Part shown: positions 16,222 to 25,581 of the stretch, piece after piece
How the letters are laid out: every line of letters begins with the position of its first letter
Numbering within the stretch: position 1 is the stretch's first letter
Assembly: GCF_000526995.1 (NCBI RefSeq)
Contig: NZ_AZUI01000001.1
Coordinates: 4,320,001 to 4,384,000 of the forward strand
Length of the DNA stretch: 64,000 nucleotides
Direction of reading: 5' to 3'
Source: Lacrimispora indolis DSM 755
GTDB lineage: Bacteria; Bacillota; Clostridia; Lachnospirales; Lachnospiraceae
Made by a program: the position numbers and the translations under genes
The notes under the pieces: model-generated
What the model was told of the DNA's origin: nothing
Database searches by the model: none
The model's input: only the letters and a program-made list of their open reading frames with translations

Positions 16222-17982
16222 ATGAGTTCGAATAAGACACATCACAGAGAGAAAATAGCCATCCTGTTTTTCCTGTTATTTCTTGCCATGACAGGACTTA
16301 TGGGGCGGCTTATTTTTCTAATGATTTTCCGTTCTGAACATTACGGTGCCATGGCATTAGACCTTCATGAACGGGAAAGGACCATAAAAGCGGCCAGAGG
16401 AAACATTGTTGATGCCAATGGGGTGGTCATTGCCACCAACCGGACGGTATGCACCATATCGGTCATACATAACCAGATCAGAAAGGCAGATGAGGTTGTG
16501 GCGGTCCTTTCAAAGGAGCTGGGCCTGCAAGAGGAAGAAGTTCGGAAAAAGGTAGAAAAGTACAGTTCAAGGGAAATTATTAAGACCAATGTAGACAAGG
16601 CTCTGGGAGATCAGATCCGAAGCTATCATTTAGAAGGTGTGAAGGTGGATGAGGATTATAAGCGGTATTATCCTTATGATACCCTTGCTTCTACGGTTCT
16701 TGGCTTTACGGGAGGAGATAACCAGGGAATCATTGGCCTGGAAGTAAAATACGAACAATATTTAAAAGGACTTAACGGAAAAATCCTGACCATGTCCGAT
16801 GCGGCCGGAATTGAGATTGAAAATGCGGCAGAAGACAGGATCGAGCCTGTGGCGGGACAGGACTTATATATCAGCCTGGATGTCAATATCCAGCGGTATT
16901 GTGAGCAGGCGGCTTATCGGGTGATGGAGAAAAAGGGCGCAAAAAGAGTGTCGATCATTGTCATGAATCCTCAGAATGGGGAGATTATGGCAATGGTAAA
17001 TGCACCTGAATTTAATTTAAATGATCCGTTTACACTAAGTGTAGATGCAGAAGTGCCGGCAACTGACAAGGAAAAACAGGATTTGTTAAACAAGATGTGG
17101 AGAAATCCCTGTATTAACGACACCTATGAACCAGGTTCCACCTTTAAGATCGTCACTGCGGCCGCAGGGCTGGAATCAGGAGTGGTAAAGCTTGATGACC
17201 ATTTTTCATGCCCCGGTTTCCGGGTGGTGGAGGACAGAAAAATCAGATGCCACAAGGTGGGAGGCCACGGTTCGGAGACCTTTCTCCAGGGGATGATGAA
17301 TTCCTGCAACCCTGTTTTGATCGACGTAGGGCAGAGGCTTGGAGTGGATAATTACTATAAATATTTTGAGCAGTTTGGTTTAAAGGGAAAAACCGGGATC
17401 GACCTTCCCGGCGAGGCATCTACCATCATGCATAAAAAAGATGATATGGGGCTTGTGGAGCTGGCAACCGTTTCTTTTGGCCAGTCTTTTCAGATCACTC
17501 CCATGCAGTTAATCACCACAGCTTCCGCAATTATTAACGGCGGAAACCGTGTTACTCCCCATTTTGGAGTGAAGTCTGTGAGCACGGATGGAGAATCTGT
17601 CCATGACTTTACCTATCCTGTGAAAGAAGGGATTATATCTCCGCAAACAAGCGAAACCATGCGTTTTATCCTGGAACAGGTTGTTGCAGAAGGAAGCGGA
17701 AAAAAGGCACAGGTCGACGGCTATCGGGTGGGCGGAAAAACAGCCACCTCCGAAAAACTTCCAAGAAGTCTGAAAAAGTACATTTCGTCTTTTGTGGGCT
17801 TTGCCCCGGCTGATAATCCACAGGTGATTGCCCTGATTACCATCGATGAACCTGAGGGGATTTATTACGGCGGAACCATTGCTGCACCGGTCATTGCAGA
17901 CATTTTCAAGAATATTCTTCCATACCTGGGAATCGAGCCAACAGAGGAAAAAACTGCTTCGGCGTTTCGAATCTATGGTTGA
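16222..17982 (+). CDS. spoVD: Class B penicillin-binding protein, SpoVD-like
   Basis: Second transpeptidase of the tandem, 586 residues, with an N-terminal membrane anchor (about residues 14-35) and a dimerisation domain with RGNIVDANG. Active-site motifs are S306-T-F-K309 and S361-C-N363. The third motif is K506-T-A508 instead of the usual KTG. It lacks the long acidic tail of its neighbour and has no PASTA domain. The start at 16222 has GGAG six bases upstream; an earlier in-frame ATG at 16204 has none. By position and type it probably makes spore cortex or septal peptidoglycan. Assignment to SpoVD rather than a vegetative PBP is moderately sure. Confidence 0.82.
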   Translation: MSSNKTHHREKIAILFFLLFLAMTGLMGRLIFLMIFRSEHYGAMALDLHERERTIKAARGNIVDANGVVIATNRTVCTISVIHNQIRKADEVVAVLSKELGLQEEEVRKKVEKYSSREIIKTNVDKALGDQIRSYHLEGVKVDEDYKRYYPYDTLASTVLGFTGGDNQGIIGLEVKYEQYLKGLNGKILTMSDAAGIEIENAAEDRIEPVAGQDLYISLDVNIQRYCEQAAYRVMEKKGAKRVSIIVMNPQNGEIMAMVNAPEFNLNDPFTLSVDAEVPATDKEKQDLLNKMWRNPCINDTYEPGSTFKIVTAAAGLESGVVKLDDHFSCPGFRVVEDRKIRCHKVGGHGSETFLQGMMNSCNPVLIDVGQRLGVDNYYKYFEQFGLKGKTGIDLPGEASTIMHKKDDMGLVELATVSFGQSFQITPMQLITTASAIINGGNRVTPHFGVKSVSTDGESVHDFTYPVKEGIISPQTSETMRFILEQVVAEGSGKKAQVDGYRVGGKTATSEKLPRSLKKYISSFVGFAPADNPQVIALITIDEPEGIYYGGTIAAPVIADIFKNILPYLGIEPTEEKTASAFRIYG

Positions 17983-18057
17983 TTATTCAGGCAAAAAGAC
18001 GTATACTACTAACTGTGTACTTTTGAAATACAAATACATAAAATATTGAGGTGTGAC

Positions 18058-19026
18058 ATGATTAACGAAACGATTCTGGCAATCATCATAGCATTTGCCA
18101 TCAGCGCCATGCTGTGTCCCATTGTAATCCCATTTCTCCACAGGCTGAAATTCGGCCAGGAGGTCCGCAAGGAAGGGCCTGAAAGCCATATGAAAAAACA
18201 GGGTACTCCCACCATGGGAGGGCTTATCATATTGACCAGCATTATTATTACATCGCTGTTCTATGTGAGGGAATACCCGAAGATCATTCCTGTGCTTTTT
18301 GTGACTGTGGGATTTGGTATCGTTGGGTTCCTTGATGATTACATCAAGATCGTGATGAAGCGGTCAGAGGGGCTTACGCCTGTTCAAAAGATGGCAGGGC
18401 AGTTAATCATTACAGGCATTTTTGCCTATTATCTGCTTCATTCAAAAGATGTGGGGACCGAAATGCTGATTCCCTTTACCGGAGGCTTTGAAAAAGGGCT
18501 GTTTCTGAATTTAGGCATACTCTTTGTACCGGCAGTATTTTTTATCGTAATAGGGACTGACAATGGGGTGAATTTCACCGATGGACTGGATGGGCTCTGC
18601 ACCAGCGTGACCATTCTGGTGGCCACCTTCCTGACTGTGGTGTCCATCGGAGAGAATACCGGCATCAGTCCCATTACCGGTGCGGTGGTTGGAAGCCTTT
18701 TGGGATTTCTGCTCTTTAACGTGTACCCTGCCAGGGTGTTCATGGGGGATACCGGTTCCCTTGGGCTTGGAGGCTTTGTTGCGTCCAGTGCCTTTATGAT
18801 GCAGATCCCTATTTTCATTGCTATTATCGGCTTCATTTATTTGATCGAAGTATTATCCGTCATCATTCAGGTGACATATTTTAAGAGAACAGGCGGAAAG
18901 AGGATTTTTAAGATGGCTCCCATCCACCACCACTTTGAACTTAGCGGCTGGTCGGAAACACGGGTGGTAGCTGTGTTTGCAATCGTGACAGCGGTTCTTT
19001 GCCTGCTTGCATACCTTGGATTATAG
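18058..19026 (+). CDS. mraY: Phospho-N-acetylmuramoyl-pentapeptide-transferase
   Basis: Membrane enzyme that joins UDP-MurNAc-pentapeptide to undecaprenyl phosphate to make lipid I. It is 322 residues with about ten membrane helices. Conserved loops include KKQGTPTMGGL near residue 44, FLDDYIK near 90 and DNGVNFTDGLDGL near 166. NVYPARVFMGDTGSLGLGG lies near 221, and the HHHFE triad (APIHHHFELSGW) near 288. The start at 18058 has GAGGTG five bases upstream. murD follows after 14 bases. Neither murE nor murF is adjacent, unlike the classical order. Confidence 0.97.
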   Translation: MINETILAIIIAFAISAMLCPIVIPFLHRLKFGQEVRKEGPESHMKKQGTPTMGGLIILTSIIITSLFYVREYPKIIPVLFVTVGFGIVGFLDDYIKIVMKRSEGLTPVQKMAGQLIITGIFAYYLLHSKDVGTEMLIPFTGGFEKGLFLNLGILFVPAVFFIVIGTDNGVNFTDGLDGLCTSVTILVATFLTVVSIGENTGISPITGAVVGSLLGFLLFNVYPARVFMGDTGSLGLGGFVASSAFMMQIPIFIAIIGFIYLIEVLSVIIQVTYFKRTGGKRIFKMAPIHHHFELSGWSETRVVAVFAIVTAVLCLLAYLGL

Positions 19027-19040
19027 GAGAGAGAAACCAT

Positions 19041-20387
19041 ATGAGTCAGAAAATATTAGTCGCCGGCAGCGGAAAAAGCGGTATTGCCGCATCCAGGCTG
19101 ATCCTTAAAACAGGCGGTGAAGTGATTCTTTATGACAGCAATGCGGCCCTTCATAAGGAGGACCTGCTTCTCCAGTTTGGAGAAGGAGAAAGGATTTCAG
19201 TTTTATTGGGGGAGCTTCATAAGGAAGACCTTGCAGGTGTGAGCTTATGCGTCATAAGCCCCGGCATTTCCTTGGATGCCCCTTTTGTCCCTGTTCTGAA
19301 AGAGGCGGATATTCCGGTCTGGAGTGAGATCCAGCTGGCTTACCACCATGCAAAAGGAAAGCTGGCAGCGATCACGGGAACCAATGGTAAGACAACCACT
19401 ACGGCCCTTACCGGTGAGATCATGAAGGCATATTATGACCACGTATTTGTAGTAGGAAATATTGGAGTTCCTTATACGGAGGAAGCCTTAAAGACTGATC
19501 ATGATTCGGTAACAATAGCGGAGATCAGCAGCTTCCAGCTGGAGACCATCACGGATTTCCGTCCGGATGTGAGCGCCATTTTAAACATAACGCCAGACCA
19601 CTTAGATCGTCATAAAACCATGGAATGTTACATAGAAGTAAAAGAACGGATTACATCAAACCAGAGGCCTCAGGATTTTTGCGTTTTAAATTATGATGAT
19701 CCTGTATTGCGGGAGTTTGGTAAAACCATGAAGCCTAAGGCAGTCTATTTCAGCAGCAGCCAGCTTTTGGAAGAAGGTTACTGTATGGACGGCGACAGGA
19801 TCATTTGGAACCATGACGGAGAGAGGATGGAGATCGTAAATATCCATGAGATCCAGCTTCTTGGCCGCCATAACCATGAAAACATCATGGCAGCAGCCGC
19901 CATATCCGCCCAAATGGGAGTGCCCATGGAAATCATTCAGAAGGTGATCCGCGAGTTTAAGGCGGTGGAGCACCGGATCGAATTTGTTGCGGAAAAGGCG
20001 GGAGTAAAGTATTACAACGATTCCAAGGGAACCAATCCGGATGCGGCCATCCAGGCGATAAAGGCCATGCCGGGGCCGACTCTGCTCATTGCAGGAGGGT
20101 ATGATAAGAACTCAGAGTATGACGAATGGATCGGATCCTTTGACGGAAAAGTGAAATACATGGTGCTTCTGGGTCAGACCAGGGAAAAAATTGCCGAATG
20201 TGCAGCCAGACATGGTTTTACCAATGTAATGTATGCGGAGGATATGCAGGAGGCGGTAAAGGTCTGCGCTTCATATGCCAACAGAGGAGACCACGTCCTC
20301 CTGTCCCCGGCCTGTGCCAGCTGGGGGATGTTTAAATGCTATGAAGAACGTGGCCAAATTTTCAAGGATTGCGTCCGGGCTTTGTAG
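19041..20387 (+). CDS. murD: UDP-N-acetylmuramoylalanine--D-glutamate ligase
   Basis: Cytoplasmic Mur ligase adding D-Glu to UDP-MurNAc-L-Ala, 448 residues. It has an N-terminal Rossmann-type domain (KILVAGSGKSGIAA), the ATP-binding loop AITGTNGKTTTTAL near residues 112-125, NITPDHLDRH near 185, and a C-terminal domain with YNDSKGTNPDA near 324. Length fits the family. ATG at 19041 has GGAGAG upstream; the frame is open back into mraY. It ends about 115 bases before ftsW, with a palindrome in the gap. Confidence 0.97.
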   Translation: MSQKILVAGSGKSGIAASRLILKTGGEVILYDSNAALHKEDLLLQFGEGERISVLLGELHKEDLAGVSLCVISPGISLDAPFVPVLKEADIPVWSEIQLAYHHAKGKLAAITGTNGKTTTTALTGEIMKAYYDHVFVVGNIGVPYTEEALKTDHDSVTIAEISSFQLETITDFRPDVSAILNITPDHLDRHKTMECYIEVKERITSNQRPQDFCVLNYDDPVLREFGKTMKPKAVYFSSSQLLEEGYCMDGDRIIWNHDGERMEIVNIHEIQLLGRHNHENIMAAAAISAQMGVPMEIIQKVIREFKAVEHRIEFVAEKAGVKYYNDSKGTNPDAAIQAIKAMPGPTLLIAGGYDKNSEYDEWIGSFDGKVKYMVLLGQTREKIAECAARHGFTNVMYAEDMQEAVKVCASYANRGDHVLLSPACASWGMFKCYEERGQIFKDCVRAL

Positions 20388-20438
20388 AAGCAATGAGCCC
20401 GTCAAATTATGAATGCCATGGCGGTGTCGTGGCGGCCC

Positions 20439-20470
20439 ACCAGGCCGCAGTTCATGCCCGCCGGCCTGGT
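20439..20470. repeat. GC-rich hairpin between murD and ftsW
   Basis: ACCAGGCCG (20439-20447) and CGGCCTGGT (20462-20470) form a perfect nine-pair stem with a 14-base loop. Further GC-rich words (GGCGG, CCGCC) lie around it. There is no T-tail, so a simple terminator is unlikely. The nearby word TATGAATGCC (20409-20418) resembles one at about 32581. Confidence 0.45.
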
Positions 20471-20503
20471 TGAATAAAATAGCAGTTGGCGAGGAGGAAT
20501 GAT

Positions 20504-21655
20504 ATGGCAGAAAAAAGGCCAGTGAAGAAAAAGAATAAACCGCGCCGTTTTTATGATTACAGTCTCTTATTTACTGTGATATTTCTGTCTGTTTTCGGCT
20601 TAGTCATGATTTACAGCTCCAGCTCATATGCAGCCCAGCTTAAATTCAACAACGCCGCTTATTTCATGATGAGGCAGGCTAAGATCGCTTTGGCAGGCTT
20701 TGTTATCATGATTGTAATATCTAAAATGGATTACCACTGGTACGCCAAGTTTGCCGTATTTGCTTACGTCCTATCATATGTTCTTATGATCACCGTATCC
20801 CTGGTGGGGCGTAAAGTAAATGGAAAGAGAAGGTGGCTGGGAGTGGGAAGTCTATCTTTCCAGCCTACAGAATTTGTAAAAATTGCACTAATTGTCATGC
20901 TGGCGGTTCTGATCGTTCAGATGGGAAGGAATATTAACTCAAGAAACGGCGTGATTCTGGTAATTGTGACGACTCTTCCGATTGCAGGGATCGTAGCGGC
21001 AAATAACTTAAGCTCCGGAATCATCATTGCCGGGATTGCTTTTGTCATGCTGTTTGTGTCCTGTAAAAAGAAATGGCCGTTTTTTGCCTGCGGTTTAGGG
21101 GGGGTAGGCTTACTGGCTTTTGCCGGGCCAATGGCCACTGTCCTGGAAAAGCTTAATATCCTTCATGACTACCAGCTGGGCCGTATCCTGGTATGGCTGG
21201 AACCGGAGGCTTATCCCTCCACAGGAGGCTATCAGGTGCTTCAGGGGCTTTATGCCATAGGTTCCGGCGGTCTGGTAGGCAGAGGCTTAGGAGAGAGCAT
21301 ACAGAAGATGGGGTTTGTGCCGGAGGCACAAAACGACATGATTTTTTCCATTATCTGTGAGGAGCTTGGTCTTTTCGGAGCTGTTTCCGTGATTCTGATA
21401 TTCCTTTTTATGATTTACCGTTTCATGCTCATTGCGGATAATGCGCCGGATCTGTTCGGAGCTTTGCTGGTTGTAGGCGTCATGGGGCATATTGCCATAC
21501 AGGTTATTTTGAATATTGCGGTTGTTACCAACACCATACCAAATACGGGCATCACCCTTCCCTTTATCAGCTATGGAGGTACTTCAGTCCTTTTTCTAAT
21601 GATGGAAATGGGCATGGTTTTAAGCGTTTCCAACCAGATAAAGCTGGAAAAATAA
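20504..21655 (+). CDS. ftsW: SEDS peptidoglycan polymerase FtsW/SpoVE
   Basis: Lipid II polymerase of the SEDS family, 383 residues and about ten membrane helices after a basic N-terminus. Family words include MIYSSSS near residue 35, the KVNGKRRWLGVGSLSFQPTEF loop (split: KVNGKRRW, GSLSFQPTEF) near 105-130, and the C-terminal NTGITLPFISYGGTS near 350. The start at 20504 has GAGGAGG upstream. It works with a class B PBP; two candidates lie upstream. Whether this is the vegetative FtsW or the sporulation SpoVE cannot be decided from sequence alone. Confidence 0.94.
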   Translation: MAEKRPVKKKNKPRRFYDYSLLFTVIFLSVFGLVMIYSSSSYAAQLKFNNAAYFMMRQAKIALAGFVIMIVISKMDYHWYAKFAVFAYVLSYVLMITVSLVGRKVNGKRRWLGVGSLSFQPTEFVKIALIVMLAVLIVQMGRNINSRNGVILVIVTTLPIAGIVAANNLSSGIIIAGIAFVMLFVSCKKKWPFFACGLGGVGLLAFAGPMATVLEKLNILHDYQLGRILVWLEPEAYPSTGGYQVLQGLYAIGSGGLVGRGLGESIQKMGFVPEAQNDMIFSIICEELGLFGAVSVILIFLFMIYRFMLIADNAPDLFGALLVVGVMGHIAIQVILNIAVVTNTIPNTGITLPFISYGGTSVLFLMMEMGMVLSVSNQIKLEK

Positions 21656-21723
21656 TAGGATGTGAAACCATTCTCTCACTCTTAACATAGGATAGTATAT
21701 AAGAAGCCATGGGAGGTACCGGA

Positions 21724-22974
21724 TTGTCAGTCATACAGGTCCAGGGGTTACGATCCTTAAAAGGTGAGATAAAAATTCAGGGTTCCAAAAATGCTGTTCT
21801 GCCCATGATGGCAGCAGCGGTTCTCCATAAAGGTACAACAGTGATTCATAATGTCCCCAGGATACAGGATGTGTTCTGTATGCTGGGGATACTTGAGCAT
21901 ATTGGCTGTATATGCGGCTTTGACGGCCATTCCTTGACAATTAATGCATCGACTCTGACACAGGCGGAAATACCGGAAGCGTATATAAAGAGCATGCGCT
22001 CCTCTATTATGCTGTCTGGTCCGCTCCTTGGAAGGACCGGGAATGCGGTCACCAGCTTTCCCGGAGGGTGTTCCATAGGGGAACGACCCATTGGCCTGCA
22101 CTTGTCTGCCTTTCGGAAACTTGGGGCGGTCATTGAGGAAAAGGGTGATAAGCTTCTGGCGTCCGCGGATCGGCTGATGGGCGCCGATATTTATTTTCCC
22201 TTTCCAAGCGTGGGAGCTACGGAAAACGCCCTGATGGCTGCTGTATATGCCCAGGGGGTAACTGTCATCCATGGAGCTGCAAAGGAACCGGAGATCATTA
22301 CTCTTTGTGAATTCTTAAACAATATGGGCGCCAAAATCCATGGGACCGGTACTTCCAGGCTGGCGGTCACGGGCGTAAAAGAGCTTTGTGATTCTGAATT
22401 TACTGTGGCAGGTGACAGGATTGTTGCAGGAACTTATTTAATGGCTGTTATGGCTGCTGAAGGAAATATTGTGCTCCAGGGAATCCAACCCGGGCATTTA
22501 ACCTCTGTTCTTACTCTTACTGAAAAAATGGGTGCTGATATAAAACAGTATGAAAACCAGTTGGAGGTATCCATGAGAGGGCGTCCTGACTGCATAGATG
22601 TTATGACAGAACCTTATCCGGGATTTCCCACGGATCTTCAGTCGCAGTTAATGGCTGTCATGGCCTCATCAAAAGGCACCGGCAGGCTGAAAGAAACCAT
22701 TTTTGAAGGACGTTTTGGGACAGCAAAGGAGTTGCAGAAGCTTGGGGCAGATATTATAATAGAAGGAAAAAGGGCTGTGGTGCGCGGGCTTTATCCTTTA
22801 AAGGGAAACCGGGTAACTGCCACAGATCTGCGGGGAGGCGCGGCCCTTGTGGTTGCAGGTCTTGCCTGTGAAGGCGTGACTGAGATCCATGAGTGCCACC
22901 ATATTGAACGGGGATATGTAGACATCTGCAGCGACTTAAGCAGTCTTGGTGCAGCGATCAGAGGGATGGAATGA
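21724..22974 (+). CDS. murA: UDP-N-acetylglucosamine 1-carboxyvinyltransferase
   Basis: First committed enzyme of peptidoglycan synthesis; adds enolpyruvate from PEP to UDP-GlcNAc and is the fosfomycin target. It is 416 residues. The substrate-binding KN pair lies in IQGSKNAVLP near residue 20, and the catalytic cysteine is C116 in PGGCSIGERP, where fosfomycin would bind. TTG at 21724 is the likely start: GGGAGG lies seven bases upstream, while the in-frame ATG at 21709 overlaps that ribosome site. The stop overlaps the divIB start (ATGA). Firmicutes often carry two MurA copies; the other is not in this window. Confidence 0.95.
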   Translation: MSVIQVQGLRSLKGEIKIQGSKNAVLPMMAAAVLHKGTTVIHNVPRIQDVFCMLGILEHIGCICGFDGHSLTINASTLTQAEIPEAYIKSMRSSIMLSGPLLGRTGNAVTSFPGGCSIGERPIGLHLSAFRKLGAVIEEKGDKLLASADRLMGADIYFPFPSVGATENALMAAVYAQGVTVIHGAAKEPEIITLCEFLNNMGAKIHGTGTSRLAVTGVKELCDSEFTVAGDRIVAGTYLMAVMAAEGNIVLQGIQPGHLTSVLTLTEKMGADIKQYENQLEVSMRGRPDCIDVMTEPYPGFPTDLQSQLMAVMASSKGTGRLKETIFEGRFGTAKELQKLGADIIIEGKRAVVRGLYPLKGNRVTATDLRGGAALVVAGLACEGVTEIHECHHIERGYVDICSDLSSLGAAIRGME

Positions 22975-23699
22975 AAGATTTAAGAAAAAGCAGAAGAAGA
23001 ATTAAATTTGGAATTGCAGCCGCCGTGATATTTCTGGGAACAGTCATTTTTTTGTCACTGCAGATCAGGGATATTACGGTGAGCGGCAATAAAAAGTACA
23101 CATCGGAGCAGATTGTTGATTTTATATTTAAGGACGGCTGGGACCGGAATGCGGTTTTTTGTCTCTATAAGGATCGTTTTAGAAAGCATGAACAGATCCC
23201 TTTTGTGGAGGACTACAAAATCGTATTCCAAAGCCCGGTAAAGGTTGAAGTGATCGTCTATGAGAAGTCCGTGGTAGGTTATGTCTCCTATATGGGCAGC
23301 TATATGTATTTTGACAAGGATGGCATCGTTGTGGAAAGCTCCAGCGGAAAGCTTGACGGTATTCCGTGGGTTACGGGGCTGCAGTTCGGACATATCGCTC
23401 TGCACCAGCCCCTGCCGGTGGAAAAAGGGAAGATCTTCAGTGAGATCCTGAACCTGACCCAGCTTTTATCAACCAAGGAAATTCCGGTTGACCAGATCCG
23501 GTATGATTCCCGGGGAGATGCGACTCTTTTCATGGGAGATATTAAGGTTTTTCTTGGAAGCAATGACCAGATGAATGGAAAAATCTCCGAGTTAAAGAAC
23601 CAGCTTCCTGTTTTGGGAGGATTATCAGGGACCCTTTATCTTGATACATATGATGAGGCGGATACTGTCACTTCTTACAGGTTTGTGAAGAATAAATGA
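22971..23699 (+). CDS. divIB: Cell-division protein DivIB/FtsQ
   Basis: Bitopic division protein, 242 residues. A short basic cytoplasmic tail (KDLRKSRRRIK) is followed by one membrane helix (about 13-30). Next comes a POTRA domain beginning RDITVSGNKKYTSEQI near residue 33, then a beta domain. It bridges FtsL and the PBP at the septum. It overlaps murA by four bases and is probably translationally coupled. No ftsA gene lies between it and ftsZ. Confidence 0.92.
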   Translation: MKDLRKSRRRIKFGIAAAVIFLGTVIFLSLQIRDITVSGNKKYTSEQIVDFIFKDGWDRNAVFCLYKDRFRKHEQIPFVEDYKIVFQSPVKVEVIVYEKSVVGYVSYMGSYMYFDKDGIVVESSSGKLDGIPWVTGLQFGHIALHQPLPVEKGKIFSEILNLTQLLSTKEIPVDQIRYDSRGDATLFMGDIKVFLGSNDQMNGKISELKNQLPVLGGLSGTLYLDTYDEADTVTSYRFVKNK

Positions 23700-23737
23700 A
23701 TTTACATAATTTGCTTGGAATTTTGTTTAAAAAATGG

Positions 23738-23766
23738 TTGATATTTTCGTGAAAATCAAATATTAT
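23738..23766 (+). promoter_or_regulatory. Promoter of ftsZ
   Basis: TTGATA (23738-23743) and TATTAT (23761-23766) are 17 bases apart. The spacer holds the inverted repeat ATTTTC-GT-GAAAAT, a possible operator. ftsZ can therefore be transcribed apart from the upstream cluster. Confidence 0.7.
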
Positions 23767-23817
23767 ATTAATTAGGTTTATAGAGTAAGCTGTTTATGGT
23801 TAAAGGAGGATATAATC

Positions 23818-25161
23818 TTGTTAGAGATTAAGATAAATGAGGCGGATAATGCGGCAAGAATTCTGGTAATCGGAGTAGGCGGTGCAGGTAACAATGCGGT
23901 GAACCGCATGATCGATGAGAATATAGCTGGTGTTGAATTTCTTGGAATCAATACGGACAAGCAGGCTCTGCAGTTTTGCAAGGCTCCTACAGCCATGCAG
24001 ATCGGAGAGAAACTGACAAAAGGTCTTGGTGCAGGCGCCAAGCCGGAGATCGGTGAAAAAGCGGCAGAGGAGAATGCGGACGATCTGGCCCAGGCCATGA
24101 AGGGTGCGGATATGGTATTCGTTACCTGCGGAATGGGCGGCGGTACTGGTACCGGAGCAGCTCCTGTTGTGGCCAAGATCGCAAAGGATATGGGAATTCT
24201 TACTGTGGGCGTTGTGACAAAACCTTTCCGTTTTGAAGCAAGGACCCGTATGAGCAATGCAAATAACGGTATTGAACGTTTAAAAGAGAGTGTAGATACA
24301 TTAATCGTAATCCCTAATGACCGTCTTCTGGAAATCGTGGACAGGCGCACCACCATGCCGGATGCCTTAAAAAAAGCAGATGAAGTCCTTCAGCAGGCCG
24401 TACAGGGCATTACAGATTTAATCAATGTGCCGGGACTCATTAACCTGGACTTTGCAGATGTTCAGACAGTAATGACAGACAAGGGCATTGCCCATATCGG
24501 TATCGGCAGGGCAAAGGGTGATGAAAAGGCATTGGAAGCCGTAAAGCAGGCGGTATCCAGTCCGTTGCTTGAGACTACCATTGAGGGCGCTTCTCATGTC
24601 ATCATTAACATTTCCGGTGATATCAGCCTGGTGGAAGCAAATGAGGCTGCCAGCTATGTCCAGGAGATGGCAGGAGATGAAGCAAACATTATTTTTGGAG
24701 CAATGTATGATGAGAATGCTCATGACGAAGCCAGCATTACCGTGATCGCAACCGGTCTGGACCTCCAGTCTGAGACTCCGGTGTCCAAGGTCATGACGAA
24801 TTTTTCCAATCCTAACTATAAACAGCCAAAAGCAGCAGCTCAGAACCAGGCCGTGAATCAGGAGGCAGCCGCTACTGCAGCAACTCCCGGATATAACCAG
24901 AACTATAATCCTAACTACGGAAATGCCAATTATTCCAACCCGGCTTATAATAATCAGAATTATCCAAATAACAACAGCAACTATAATAACCAGAATTATG
25001 GAAACCAGAACTACGGAGCCGGAAACTATACTAAGCCCAATTATCAGGGACAGAATAATGCCCAGGGTACTCCTCCTCAGGGAGGCGGACAGCCCTATCG
25101 TCCAACCGTGAACAAGGAAGTTCAGATCAACATTCCGGATTTTTTAAGAAATAAAAGATAA
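23818..25161 (+). CDS. ftsZ: Cell-division protein FtsZ
   Basis: Tubulin-like GTPase that forms the Z ring, 447 residues. [11 protein letters not shown] lies near residue 22, and the tubulin signature GGGTGTGA is at 107-114. The GTPase domain ends near residue 320. It is followed by a linker of over 100 residues made largely of N, Y, Q and P with repeated NYN/NQNYG units. The protein ends with the conserved partner-binding peptide [10 protein letters not shown]. The start is TTG at 23818, with AAAGGAGG upstream. A strong terminator follows. Confidence 0.97.
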   Translation: MLEIKINEADNAARILVIGVGGAGNNAVNRMIDENIAGVEFLGINTDKQALQFCKAPTAMQIGEKLTKGLGAGAKPEIGEKAAEENADDLAQAMKGADMVFVTCGMGGGTGTGAAPVVAKIAKDMGILTVGVVTKPFRFEARTRMSNANNGIERLKESVDTLIVIPNDRLLEIVDRRTTMPDALKKADEVLQQAVQGITDLINVPGLINLDFADVQTVMTDKGIAHIGIGRAKGDEKALEAVKQAVSSPLLETTIEGASHVIINISGDISLVEANEAASYVQEMAGDEANIIFGAMYDENAHDEASITVIATGLDLQSETPVSKVMTNFSNPNYKQPKAAAQNQAVNQEAAATAATPGYNQNYNPNYGNANYSNPAYNNQNYPNNNSNYNNQNYGNQNYGAGNYTKPNYQGQNNAQGTPPQGGGQPYRPTVNKEVQINIPDFLRNKR

Positions 25162-25181
25162 AACTTATGAAGCTACATAAT

Positions 25182-25212
25182 CAGGCAGGTTCCGATGAAC
25201 CTGCCTGTTTTT
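25182..25212 (+). terminator. Terminator after ftsZ
   Basis: CAGGCAGGTTC (25182-25192) and GAACCTGCCTG (25197-25207) form a perfect 11-pair stem with a CGAT loop. Five T's follow. Confidence 0.9.
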
Positions 25213-25239
25213 GAAACACCCGAGGAAAGGAGTGGCAGA

Positions 25240-25566
25240 ATGTCAGAGAAAGAACAGGATTGGGAGATTTCAGAGGATTATTATAACAGCAAGGAAAATG
25301 AAAAGAATCTGTCTTTGGAAGATTTTATCACGGAATCTGACAAGGAGACCGCTGGCTTTGAACCTTCCGGCCAAAACGATGAACTGTTAAAAAAGACAAT
25401 TGGGGATGTCCATCAGGTGCTGGTCTTGGCTCAGGAAGGAAAGAGCATTCCGGAGATTGCTTCCATTACAGGCTTTCAAGAGAAATACGTTTATGATATA
25501 CAGGTTTGTGCCCAGGGCTTCAGGGAGGATGACGAGATTGCAGTGGCTCATCTGGTGCTGGGTTAG
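25240..25566 (+). CDS. Uncharacterised acidic protein with a helix-turn-helix-like C-terminus
   Basis: A 108-residue protein I do not recognise. The first 50 residues are acidic and probably disordered (SEKEQDWEISEDYYNSKENE). Residues 55-95 look like a small helical HTH: GDVHQVLVLAQEGKSIPEIA, then SITGFQEKYVYDIQVCAQGF, similar in shape to Trp-repressor/sigma-like HTHs. ATG at 25240 is preferred over an upstream GTG frame because GAAAGGAG lies about 8 bases ahead. It is 15 bases from the next gene, which suggests a two-gene unit after ftsZ. The function is unknown. Confidence 0.75.
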   Translation: MSEKEQDWEISEDYYNSKENEKNLSLEDFITESDKETAGFEPSGQNDELLKKTIGDVHQVLVLAQEGKSIPEIASITGFQEKYVYDIQVCAQGFREDDEIAVAHLVLG

Positions 25567-25581
25567 AAGGAGGGATTAAGG

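Noticed and set aside
24890..25070. Tandem repeat resembling a CRISPR or satellite
   Set aside because: It is the Asn/Tyr codon repeat inside ftsZ; no spacer-repeat structure.
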